Origin: Rhodobacter viridis
GTDB taxonomy: Bacteria > Pseudomonadota > Alphaproteobacteria > Rhodobacterales > Rhodobacteraceae
Direction of reading: 5' to 3'
Length of the DNA stretch: 44,029 bases
Assembly (NCBI RefSeq): GCF_003217355.1
Contig: NZ_QJTK01000020.1
Location: 1-44,029, forward strand
Shown piece by piece: positions 1 to 7,317 of this stretch. A program made the position numbers and the translations under genes. Each line of letters opens with the position of its first letter. Position 1 is the first letter of the stretch. Under the pieces are notes generated by a model that saw only the letters and a list, made by a program, of their open reading frames with translations, was not told where the DNA came from and made no database searches.

Positions 1-114
1 GCAGGCATCGGCAAATGGATCGACTTCTACAACACGCAGCGCCCCCATTCGGCGCTTGGCGGAAGGACACCGGTTGAGGCCCATCAGGGCCAAGACCTGA
101 AGGCGGCGGCTTGA
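1..114 (+). CDS. IS3-family transposase (OrfB/integrase-core), C-terminal fragment
   Basis: Reading frame 1 gives 37 residues ending in TGA at 112-114. It contains the motif WIDFYNTQRPHSALGG followed by TPVEA. This YN..RPH..L....P...A block is the C-terminal signature of the DDE integrase core in IS3-family OrfB transposases, just downstream of the catalytic glutamate, which would lie outside the window. The start is cut by the window edge. The frame is intact to its stop, so there is no sign of decay in the visible part. The stop is 31 bp from the terminal repeat, a normal IS3-family spacing. Confidence 0.85.
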   Translation, partial: AGIGKWIDFYNTQRPHSALGGRTPVEAHQGQDLKAAA

Positions 115-170
115 TCAACGGGCAAGCTTAGCAACGCCGCAAATCTGTCCGGAAAACGGGGACCACCTCA
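1..170 (+). mobile_element. 3' end of an IS3-type insertion sequence
   Basis: The window opens inside an IS element. Bases 1-114 encode the C-terminus of its transposase. Bases 146-170 have the sequence expected of the right terminal repeat, running from TGTCCGGAAAACGG to a terminal CACCTCA, the reverse complement of a TGAGGTGG...-type IS3-family end. The left end lies outside the window, so element length and target duplication cannot be assessed. The family assignment rests on the transposase C-terminus and the shape of the terminal repeat. Confidence 0.7.
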
Positions 171-658
171 TTACGGCCCATGTTGTTGCGGGTGATCGGG
201 AACACTTGTTCGATCGCCTTCGCGCCTTGCTCAGCAAAGAGCAACCAGCAACTGACTAGTTGTCCATCTCATGCGTCGTGCGCATTTGTGCGCACGACCT
301 TGATCAGACCCCTGTTGATTTCATTGAATAATCTACAGGCACGCGTCCTCAGAGTCGGCGTTTTTTGCCCGACTTCCAGCGTTACGCAACAAACCCATTG
401 AAAAACATACCCGCTAACCCATTGAAAACAAACGCTCCAAAAACGCGCTGCAACAACTGCATTGAAAGCCGTCACCCCGCCCCTGTCGCCTCGGGTCCGC
501 CCGAGGCGAACCCAAAGCGAAACCTCCCGGGATTGCGACGCCCTGCCGCGCAAAATCGCGGCCAAGTGACGGCGCAATAACTTGACCATTCCTGTCGGAT
601 TAGGGAAACTGGAGCCACAGAGGCAGGCAGCCCCGACTCAGCCGCAAGGATCGCCGAG
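171..658. other. 488-bp gene-free stretch between the IS end and feoA, possible gene remnant
   Basis: No convincing gene is visible. Directly against the IS end, the minus strand (about 268-171) reads as a 32-codon open stretch containing AEQGAKAIEQVFPITRNN with no start codon of its own. It may be the tail of a gene cut by the IS insertion; I do not recognise the family. Between 315 and 470 the DNA is unusually AT-rich for this window and carries the word CATTGAA four times (322, 396, 420, 460). Two copies sit in a 24-bp imperfect direct repeat (392-415 and 416-439). A 6-bp stem (AGTCGG/CCGACT) with a T-rich loop lies near 353-374. Confidence 0.35.
582..610 (+). promoter_or_regulatory. Candidate feoA promoter overlapping a possible iron-responsive site
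   Basis: The sequence TTGACC at 582-587 is a good -35 hexamer, with a weak -10 (GAAACT) 17 bp downstream. The same bases form TTGAC-N6-GTCGGATTA, an imperfect dyad (TTGAC/GTCGG) that resembles the iron-Rhodo-box type sites described upstream of iron genes in Rhodobacterales. It is placed about 50 bp before the feoA start. The match is by eye from memory of the motif, so this is tentative. Confidence 0.3.
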
Positions 659-958
659 ATGCTCCACACGACCGATCTGACGCAGATCCAGATGGTCCCG
701 CAAGCTGACCATTTGCCACTTGGCACGATGCACAAGGGCTATTCGGGCCATGTCTTCCACATCGCCGCCGCCGATCATTCGATCAGCCTTCCCGCCGCGG
801 AAATGGAACGCCGCCTGATTGAACTCGGCTTTGTCGAGGGCGCGAAGGTGACGATCCTGCATGAAGGGCTTTTCGGCCGTGACCCGATCGCTGTAAGGGT
901 GAACGGCACCACTGTCGCGCTGCGTCGCCGCGAGGCGATGGCCATCCTCGTTTCCTGA
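659..958 (+). CDS. feoA: FeoA, ferrous iron transport accessory protein
   Basis: A 99-residue cytoplasmic SH3-like FeoA-domain protein that works with FeoB in Fe(II) import. The domain covers roughly residues 18-99, with the typical pattern of a short N-terminal strand, a helix holding MERRLIELGFVEGAKV (about residues 49-64), then GRDPIAVRVNGTTVALRRREA near the end. FeoA proteins are usually 75-85 residues, so translation from an internal Met at residue 24 (base 728) is possible. The chosen start has a purine-rich AAGGA about 9 bases upstream. It is the first gene of a two-gene feo unit, 5 bp ahead of feoB. No feoC is seen. Confidence 0.9.
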   Translation: MLHTTDLTQIQMVPQADHLPLGTMHKGYSGHVFHIAAADHSISLPAAEMERRLIELGFVEGAKVTILHEGLFGRDPIAVRVNGTTVALRRREAMAILVS

Positions 959-963
959 GCCCC

Positions 964-2835
964 ATGCCCGAACCCGATCCCTACCGTCTTGCCCTCGTCG
1001 GGCCGCCGAACTGCGGCAAGACCTCGCTTTTCAACGCGCTGACCGGCGCGCGCCAGAAGGTCGGCAACTATGCCGGCGTCACGGTCGAGCGCAAGGTCGG
1101 CCTGTTCACCACCCCCGCCGCGAACCGGATCGAGCTGATCGACCTGCCCGGAACGCACAGCCTGCGCGCGCGCTCGCCCGACGAGGCGGTGACGCGCGAT
1201 GTCGTGCTGGGCCGCCATCCGGCCGAACCCGCGCCGCAGTTGATGCTGGTCGTCGTCGATGCCGTCGCGCCGCGTTCGGGGCTTCGCCTCGCGATGGAGC
1301 TGGTCGCCACCGGCCTGCCGATGATCGTCGTTCTGAACATGATCGACATCGCCCGGCACCGGAAGATCGAGATCGACCGCGCCGCGCTGCAAGCCGAGCT
1401 GGGCGTGCCCGTCGTCACCTCGACCGCGGTGCGCAAGGGCGGGCTTGAAGAGCTGCTGACAACGCTCGATGCGACCTTGGCCGAGGGCGTGCCCGAGGCC
1501 GGGCCGAACCTCTGGGCGCCGCCCGATGCCGCCGATCTGCGGCTCAGCCACCGCGCTGCCGACCGGCTGATCGCCCGCGCCGTGACGCTTCCGCCCGAAC
1601 ATGACACGCTGACCCATCGCATTGACAAGCTGCTGCTGCACCCGGTCTTCGGGCTCGCGTTCCTGCTGGGCCTATTGTTCGTGATGTTTCAGGCGGTGTT
1701 CAGCTGGGCCGCGCCGGTGATGGATCTGATCGACGGCAGTTTCACCGCCGTCGCCGATCTGATCCGCGCCCATGTCCCCGAGGGGCTGGTGCAAAGTTTC
1801 CTCGTCGATGCGGTGATCGGCGGCGTCGGCGGCGTGGTGATTTTCCTGCCGCAGATCGTGATCCTGTTCCTGTTCATCCTGCTGCTGGAAGATCTGGGCT
1901 ACATGGCGCGCGCGGCGTTCCTGATGGACCGGATCATGGGCGGTGCCGGGCTGCATGGCCGGGCCTTCATTCCGCTCTTGTCGTCCTTCGCTTGCGCCAT
2001 TCCCGGCATCATGGCGACGCGCGTGATCGACAACCCGCGCGACCGCTTCACCACGATCCTCGTCGCGCCCTTGATGACCTGTTCGGCGCGGATCCCGGTC
2101 TATACGCTGATCGTTTCGGCCTTCATTCCGGCGCGCTCGATCTTTGGCATCTTCAGCCTGCAAGGGCTTGTGATGTTTGGACTTTATGGCGCCGGCATCG
2201 TCTCGGCTCTGGCGGTTTCGGCGGTGGCCAAATTCCTGTTCGCGCGCGGCGAGCCTTCGCCGCCCTTCATGCTCGATCTGCCCGATTACAAGATCCCGCA
2301 GGGGCGGTCGGTGGCGATCGGGCTTTGGACCCGCGCGATGGCGTTTCTCAAGCGGGCGGGCACGACGATTTTCACCATGACCGTGGTGATCTGGGTGCTG
2401 GCGACTTTCCCGCAGGCGCCCGAGGGCGCAACGCAACCGGCGATCCTCTACAGCTTCGCCGCGGGCATCGGCAAACTGCTCGAACCGATCCTCTCGCCCA
2501 TCGGCTTCAACTGGCAGATGGCGGTGGCGATCGTCCCCGCGATGGCCGCGCGCGAGATCGCGGTGGCCGGGCTTGCCACCGTCTATGCCGTCTCGGAAGG
2601 CGGCGGCGAGGCGGTGCTGGGCACGCTTCTGGCCAGTCAATGGAGCCTTGCGACGGCGCTTTCCTTCCTTGTCTGGTTCATCTTCGCGCCGCAATGCATC
2701 TCGACCTTGGCCGTGATCAAGCGCGAGACAGGCTCAGGCAAATGGATGTGGGTGACGGTCGCCTACATGTTTGCTCTCGCCTGGCTCGCCTGTTTCCTGA
2801 CCTATCATCTGGCTGTGCTGATCGGCTGGGGCTGA
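964..2835 (+). CDS. feoB: FeoB, ferrous iron transporter with N-terminal G domain
   Basis: A 623-residue inner-membrane Fe(II) transporter. The N-terminal GTPase domain shows G1 GPPNCGKTS (residues 13-21), the switch region NYAGVTV (about 35-41), G3 DLPG (60-63) and G4 NMID (125-128). A helical spacer follows, and from about residue 225 a polytopic membrane core with two related gate regions, the first containing FACAIPGIMATR and the second MAAREIAVAGLATVY. It is shorter than the enterobacterial protein (about 770) but within the family's range for feoAB systems. It starts 5 bp after feoA and is surely co-transcribed. It converges on an RTX gene whose stop is only 8 bp away. Confidence 0.95.
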   Translation: MPEPDPYRLALVGPPNCGKTSLFNALTGARQKVGNYAGVTVERKVGLFTTPAANRIELIDLPGTHSLRARSPDEAVTRDVVLGRHPAEPAPQLMLVVVDAVAPRSGLRLAMELVATGLPMIVVLNMIDIARHRKIEIDRAALQAELGVPVVTSTAVRKGGLEELLTTLDATLAEGVPEAGPNLWAPPDAADLRLSHRAADRLIARAVTLPPEHDTLTHRIDKLLLHPVFGLAFLLGLLFVMFQAVFSWAAPVMDLIDGSFTAVADLIRAHVPEGLVQSFLVDAVIGGVGGVVIFLPQIVILFLFILLLEDLGYMARAAFLMDRIMGGAGLHGRAFIPLLSSFACAIPGIMATRVIDNPRDRFTTILVAPLMTCSARIPVYTLIVSAFIPARSIFGIFSLQGLVMFGLYGAGIVSALAVSAVAKFLFARGEPSPPFMLDLPDYKIPQGRSVAIGLWTRAMAFLKRAGTTIFTMTVVIWVLATFPQAPEGATQPAILYSFAAGIGKLLEPILSPIGFNWQMAVAIVPAMAAREIAVAGLATVYAVSEGGGEAVLGTLLASQWSLATALSFLVWFIFAPQCISTLAVIKRETGSGKWMWVTVAYMFALAWLACFLTYHLAVLIGWG

Positions 2836-2840
2836 GCCCC
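2828..2840. terminator. Short hairpin spanning the feoB stop codon
   Basis: GGGGC-TGA-GCCCC forms a 5-bp GC stem whose loop is the feoB stop codon, between two convergent genes. There is no T-run. It could act weakly on either strand. Confidence 0.3.
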
Positions 2841-2842
2841 GT

Positions 2843-4048
2843 TCACACGATCGGGATCGGGAAAACGTTGCCCGGATCGGTTTCGATGATGACCCCCCCC
2901 AGACCGGTCGTATCGGTCAGGACCCAGACCACGGTGTTGTCAGGCCCAAATCGGATCACCGTATCGGCAACCATGTCCGAGCCGGAGCCGGGCAGGATCT
3001 CTTCGGTCGCGACGAAATCGAAGGGACTGACCGCCGCGCCTGCGATCCCGGTGCCGTTGTAGACCAGCACATCGTTGTCGGTGAACACATAATCGGTGAT
3101 CTGGTCGGTCCCGTCGACCCCCATTTGCCCGAAGACGAAGCGGTCGGTTCCCGTGCCCCCGGTCAGGATGTCATCGCCCGCGCCGCCAAACAGCGTGTCG
3201 TTGCCCGCACCGCCCAAAAGGGTGTCCACGTCATCACCGCCATTGATCTGATCGGCGTCGTCACCGCCGCTCAGGGAGTCCGAACCGGCCGCGCCGATCA
3301 GTGTGTCGGCTCCGGTGCCTCCGTCAATCGTATCCGCTCCGGCCCCCCCGCCCAGATAATCGGCGCCATCGCCGCCGGTGATTGAATCGGCCCCGGCAAG
3401 CCCGTAGACCAGATCGTTATCCGCCCCGCCATCGACGGTGTCATCGCCCGCGCCGGCCCTGAGGTCATCGGCACCGCCGTGGCCCAAAATCGAATCCGCC
3501 CCGTCTCCCCCCCGCACGGAATCATCGCCAAATCCCGCATAAACGGTGTCATTCCCATCACCGACGTTGATCATGTCATTCCCATTGGCCGACATCACCA
3601 TGTCATCGCCCGCCCCGGCGCGCAGCAGATCATCGCCATCGCCGCTCCAGAACTGGTCGTTGCCGCTACCGCCGAACATCTCCACCCGGAAAGTCCAGCT
3701 GTTCGACCCAAGACTGTTGCCCAGATCGCCGGTGCGGATCCGCACCAGGTCGAAATCGTCGGCCAGAACCAGCTCAACCCCACCGCAAGACAGATATTCG
3801 GTGGGATGGAGGGTCATCGGGTCGAAATCTGCTTCGAGCGTGGCGACCGCGTGCAGCGAACGAAAGTCAAGCGTCAGCGTATCGGTGCCACCTCCCCCCG
3901 ACAGCGTGAAGCGGCCGGTGGTGTCCAGATGGCTCAGCCTCCACGTCTCGTCGGCGACGGTGCCCGCGATATCGGCAAAGCTGTTTCGAAGCGGCGCGCT
4001 GTGAAGAGGGGCGCCGAAGGACGGAAAGAGGGCGGGAAAAAGCTGCAT
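2843..4048 (-). CDS. RTX-repeat calcium-binding protein, probably type I secreted
   Basis: A protein of about 401 residues. The first 120 or so residues match no domain I recognise and contain a TLTLDFRSLHAVATLEADF stretch. From about residue 125 to 315 it is built of glycine/aspartate nonapeptides of the GGxGxDxLx type, for example GGAGADTIDGGTGADTL, which fold as calcium-binding beta-rolls. The C-terminal 85 residues are a hydrophobic, serralysin-like tail (DQITDYVFTDNDVLVY). There is no Sec signal peptide, consistent with C-terminal type I secretion, but no ABC/MFP exporter genes are in the window. The start at 4048 is preferred because GAGG lies 6-9 bases upstream; an in-frame ATG at 4060 is the alternative. 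Substrate or role is unknown. Confidence 0.8.
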   Translation of the reverse strand: MQLFPALFPSFGAPLHSAPLRNSFADIAGTVADETWRLSHLDTTGRFTLSGGGGTDTLTLDFRSLHAVATLEADFDPMTLHPTEYLSCGGVELVLADDFDLVRIRTGDLGNSLGSNSWTFRVEMFGGSGNDQFWSGDGDDLLRAGAGDDMVMSANGNDMINVGDGNDTVYAGFGDDSVRGGDGADSILGHGGADDLRAGAGDDTVDGGADNDLVYGLAGADSITGGDGADYLGGGAGADTIDGGTGADTLIGAAGSDSLSGGDDADQINGGDDVDTLLGGAGNDTLFGGAGDDILTGGTGTDRFVFGQMGVDGTDQITDYVFTDNDVLVYNGTGIAGAAVSPFDFVATEEILPGSGSDMVADTVIRFGPDNTVVWVLTDTTGLGGVIIETDPGNVFPIPIV

Positions 4049-4111
4049 GACTGGCCTCATGAGGATACGCGTGAACGGGTCCCACCCTAGGCCCGCCGCG
4101 TTTTGAAACCC

Positions 4112-4618
4112 TTAAGATCGGGGGCGGGTCGAGGGCGCCATCACAGAAATCGGCACCGGCAGCGGATATTCCTGCAAATTCGCGCCCGGCCCGATCCGAT
4201 CCACCACGGCGTAACGACCGGGCGCGCCCATCGGCGCCAGCACCCCGTGCCAGACATTGCGCAGGATGTTCACCCCCTGCCCCGGCGCCGTCAGAAACGC
4301 CCGGAACCGCACCGGCACCCCCTCGGCATCCTCGGCCACGCAGACGAGAAACGGCACGCCATCGAGCGGCAGGAAAGCCTGTGCCCCCAGAGGATGCCGC
4401 TCGACCAGATCGAGAGAATAGGGCAGCGCCCGCGCCTGCGCCTCGAAAAGCGAAATCCCCGCCCGGCCCTCGTCATCGAAGGAAAGCCGCGCCAGATCGT
4501 GATGGCGCCCGCAGAGCCCACCGTTGATCAGCTTCGTCGGCGGCCCCAGCACGTCGATCAGATCACCGAAGGGCCGAAAGGCCTCGGCCGTCAGGGGCTC
4601 TACCGCCAAGCGCTGCAT
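4112..4618 (-). CDS. allA: Ureidoglycolate lyase (AllA family)
   Basis: A 168-residue cupin-fold enzyme that splits (S)-ureidoglycolate to glyoxylate and urea, the last step of allantoin/urate breakdown. Family landmarks are the N-terminal LTAEAFRPFGDLID, the HDLARLSFDDEGRAGISLF segment, the VERHPLGAQAFLPLDG metal/substrate region, and NILRNVWHGVLAPM with the conserved W-H-G, followed by VDRIG near the end. The start is supported by a strong GGAGG 6-10 bases upstream. It is transcribed divergently from puuD across a 133-bp gap, giving a small urate-to-glyoxylate module, although hydroxyisourate hydrolase, OHCU decarboxylase and allantoicase genes are not in the window. Confidence 0.9.
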   Translation of the reverse strand: MQRLAVEPLTAEAFRPFGDLIDVLGPPTKLINGGLCGRHHDLARLSFDDEGRAGISLFEAQARALPYSLDLVERHPLGAQAFLPLDGVPFLVCVAEDAEGVPVRFRAFLTAPGQGVNILRNVWHGVLAPMGAPGRYAVVDRIGPGANLQEYPLPVPISVMAPSTRPRS

Positions 4619-4651
4619 GTCATCCTCCGTCGCATCCGGCCGCAAGGAAAG

Positions 4652-4703
4652 GCGCAAAATCAGGCAAGTGCAAGGGGGCGACGCGGCTTCGTCGCTTTTG
4701 CGC
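4652..4703. promoter_or_regulatory. Nested inverted repeat in the allA-puuD divergent gap
   Basis: Outer arms GCGCAAAA (4652-4659) and TTTTGCGC (4696-4703) are perfect complements. An inner pair GCGACG/CGTCGC (4678-4683, 4690-4695) abuts the right outer arm. The position midway between the divergent genes suits an operator or a leader hairpin; no transcription factor gene lies alongside. Confidence 0.35.
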
Positions 4704-4751
4704 TGGAGGCCGCGTCCCCGCCCCGCTAGCCTGAGACCAAAGGAGAGACCG

Positions 4752-5990
4752 ATGGATGCTGCACTGATCTGGGACTGGGCCACCTTTGCGATGCGCTGGC
4801 TGCATGTCGTGACCGCCGTCGCCTGGATCGGCTCGTCCTTCTATTTCATCGCGCTCGATCTGGGGCTGCGGCAAGCCCCCGATCTGCCCAAGGGGGCGGC
4901 GGGCGAGGAATGGCAAGTGCATGGCGGCGGCTTCTATCATATCCGCAAATATCTGGTCGCGCCCGAGCGGATGCCCGAGCATCTGACCTGGTTCAAATGG
5001 GAAAGCTACGCCACATGGCTTTCGGGCGCCGGGATGCTGATCCTTGTGTACTGGCACCGGGCGGATCTGTTCCTGATCGATCCGGCGAAGATCGACTGGG
5101 CGCCCTGGCAGGGGATGGCGATCTCGGCGGCGTCGCTGACCTTGGGCTGGCTGGTTTACGACCGCGCCTGCAAATCGCGTCTGGGAGATTATCCGGCGGC
5201 CTTCATGGCGCTTTTGCTGGTCGCGCTCACGGCGATGGCCTGGGGCTACGGGCAGATCTTCACCGACCGCGCGGCTTTCGTGCATCTGGGCGCCTATACC
5301 GCCACGATCATGACGGCGAATGTCTTCCTGATCATCATTCCGAACCAGAAGATCGTCGTCGCCGATCTGAAAGCGGGGCGAACCCCCGATCCGAAATACG
5401 GCAAGATCGCCAAGCTGCGCTCAATGCACAACAACTACCTGACGCTGCCGGTGGTGTTCTTCATGCTCTCGAACCACGCGCCCTTGGCCTTTGCGACGCG
5501 CTATGCGTGGGCGATTGCGGCGCTTGTTTTCCTGATGGGGGTGACGATCCGGCACTGGTTCAACAGCCGCCATGCCCGCAAGCCCGCGCCCTATTGGACG
5601 ATCCCGGCGACGGTCCTGCTGTTTGGCCTTTGCGTCTGGCTGTCGACCCTTGGTCCGCGCGAGGCGCCCGAGGAAGAGGCCGCCCTGTCGGGCACCGCCT
5701 TGCAGTTCGCCCAAGCCCCGGGGTTCGAGGAGGTGGCGAGCCTCGTCACGGCAAATTGTGCCATGTGCCACACCCGCGAACCCGCCTATGAGGGCATCCT
5801 GTCGGCGCCGAAGGGGCTTGTCCTCGATACGCCCGAGGCCGTGGCCCGCGCCGCCGAACCCGTCTTCATCTTCGCCGGGCTGACGACGGCGATGCCGCCC
5901 GGGGCGGCGAATTTCCTGACGCCCGAAGACCGCGCCGCGATCCGCAGCTGGTATCGCGCGGGGGCCGAGGCCGAACTGGCGCAGAACTGA
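4752..5990 (+). CDS. puuD: Membrane urate oxidase PuuD with fused cytochrome c domain
   Basis: A 412-residue integral membrane protein. PuuD-type enzymes oxidise urate to 5-hydroxyisourate and pass electrons through a C-terminal cytochrome c rather than making hydrogen peroxide. The N-terminal part (about residues 10-305) has seven or eight hydrophobic helices with the family motifs RWLHVVTAVAWIGSSFYFIA, GGGFYHIRKY and MHNNYLTLPVVFFML, rich in histidines. The C-terminal domain carries one CxxCH heme site (CAMCH) near residue 337 and a downstream methionine in TTAMPPG that could be the axial ligand. GGAGAG sits just upstream of the ATG. It pairs functionally with divergent allA. Confidence 0.9.
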   Translation: MDAALIWDWATFAMRWLHVVTAVAWIGSSFYFIALDLGLRQAPDLPKGAAGEEWQVHGGGFYHIRKYLVAPERMPEHLTWFKWESYATWLSGAGMLILVYWHRADLFLIDPAKIDWAPWQGMAISAASLTLGWLVYDRACKSRLGDYPAAFMALLLVALTAMAWGYGQIFTDRAAFVHLGAYTATIMTANVFLIIIPNQKIVVADLKAGRTPDPKYGKIAKLRSMHNNYLTLPVVFFMLSNHAPLAFATRYAWAIAALVFLMGVTIRHWFNSRHARKPAPYWTIPATVLLFGLCVWLSTLGPREAPEEEAALSGTALQFAQAPGFEEVASLVTANCAMCHTREPAYEGILSAPKGLVLDTPEAVARAAEPVFIFAGLTTAMPPGAANFLTPEDRAAIRSWYRAGAEAELAQN

Positions 5991-6009
5991 GCAACGGTCG
6001 GGGGGACGG

Positions 6010-7317
6010 TTACCCCGCGATCAGATGGAAGAAGCTGCCGGTCACATTCCCCCGCACCGATCCGGTCTCGGGCACCGGATTGCCCGCCGCATCGCAGACC
6101 TTGGCCAGCGCCGCATCGGGTTGGGCGAGGATCGTCGAGTAATGGAACTCATGCCCGTAAAGTCTTGCTCCGAAAGCATATCCCGGCAAAGGCGCCAGCA
6201 GCTCCGCCGAGCGGTAGCCCAGATGCAGGCGGCGCTTTTCATAGCTGGTGACCAGCCCCAGAAGCCCGGTCATCGCATGGGAGACCCCCTCGGCATCGAC
6301 CAGCGCCGCGCCCAGAACCATGTAGCCGCCGCATTCGCCATGCACAGGCCGCGTTTCGGCAAAGGCCCGCAAGCCGTCCTTGAAACGGCTGGCCGCCGCG
6401 ATGCGCCCGGCGTGCAGCTCGGGATAGCCACCCGGCAGCCAGCAAAGATCGGCCGAGGGATCAGGCGCCTCGTCGGCCAGCGGCGAGAACGGCAGCACCG
6501 TCACCCCGGCCCGCCGCCAGGTCTCCAGCATATGCGGATAGACGAAGGAAAAGGCCGCATCGCGGGCAAGCGCAATCCGCCCCGCGGGCGGCACCGGCCA
6601 GACGCCCGGACCGGGCGCGAGGCCAGAGCCAGAGGCCGCCAGAAGCGCCTCCAGATCCACATGCGCCGCGACGAATTCGGCCAGCGCCTCCAGCGTCGCG
6701 TCAAGCCCCGCCTGTTCCTCGGCCTGCACCAGACCCAGATGCCGCTCGGGCAGGCTCAGATCCGCCCGGCGCGGCAAGGCCCCCAGCACGGGCAGGCCCA
6801 GCCGGTCCATCTCGGCGCGGATCATGCTTTCGTGCCGCGGGCTCGCCACATTGTTCAAGATCACCCCGGCCATCGGCGGCGCCTCGGGGTGGCGGGCAAA
6901 GCCAAGCGCGGTCGCGGCCGCCGATTGCCCCTGCCCCTTCACGTCGAGCACCAGCACGACCGGCCAGCCAAACATCCGCGCGATTTCGGAACTGGCGCCG
7001 CGACCCGAGCGCCCCGGGTCGGACGGCCCGTCATAAAGCCCCATCGCGCCTTCGAAGATCACCAGATCGGCGCCCGCGGCCTGCCCGGCCAGCGCATCCA
7101 GCAGCCCCGCCCCCATCGCCCAGCCATCCAGATTGAAGCTGGGCCGTCCGGCGGCGGCGGCGTGAAAGGCCGGGTCGATGTAATCGGGACCGTTCTTGAA
7201 GGGCTGGACCTTCAGCCCGCGCCGGGTCAGCGCGCGCAAGAGCCCGAGCGTCAGCGTCGTCTTGCCCGAGCCCGAGGCGGGCGCCGCAATCGCAAGACCC
7301 TTTGGCCAGTCGCTCAT
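6010..7317 (-). CDS. cobB: Cobyrinate / hydrogenobyrinate a,c-diamide synthase
   Basis: A 435-residue ATP- and glutamine-dependent amidase that amidates carboxylates a and c of the corrin ring. The N-terminal dethiobiotin-synthetase-like domain begins with the P-loop APASGSGKTTLTLGLL (about residues 12-27) and includes FKNGPDYIDPAFH. The C-terminal class I glutaminase-like domain has the nucleophile cysteine in HGECGGYMVLG and a distal His in GHEFHYS. It is the last gene of the riboswitch-controlled cbiMNQO-cobZ-cobB unit, with an ATGA overlap to cobZ. It converges on puuD with a 19-bp gap. In the aerobic route the substrate is hydrogenobyrinic acid; which form is used here depends on when cobalt enters. 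Confidence 0.95.
   Translation of the reverse strand: MSDWPKGLAIAAPASGSGKTTLTLGLLRALTRRGLKVQPFKNGPDYIDPAFHAAAAGRPSFNLDGWAMGAGLLDALAGQAAGADLVIFEGAMGLYDGPSDPGRSGRGASSEIARMFGWPVVLVLDVKGQGQSAAATALGFARHPEAPPMAGVILNNVASPRHESMIRAEMDRLGLPVLGALPRRADLSLPERHLGLVQAEEQAGLDATLEALAEFVAAHVDLEALLAASGSGLAPGPGVWPVPPAGRIALARDAAFSFVYPHMLETWRRAGVTVLPFSPLADEAPDPSADLCWLPGGYPELHAGRIAAASRFKDGLRAFAETRPVHGECGGYMVLGAALVDAEGVSHAMTGLLGLVTSYEKRRLHLGYRSAELLAPLPGYAFGARLYGHEFHYSTILAQPDAALAKVCDAAGNPVPETGSVRGNVTGSFFHLIAG

Noticed and set aside
5991-6009. Terminator between convergent puuD and cobB
   Set aside because: Only a 4-bp GGGG/CCCC pairing is available around the 19-bp gap, too weak to call.
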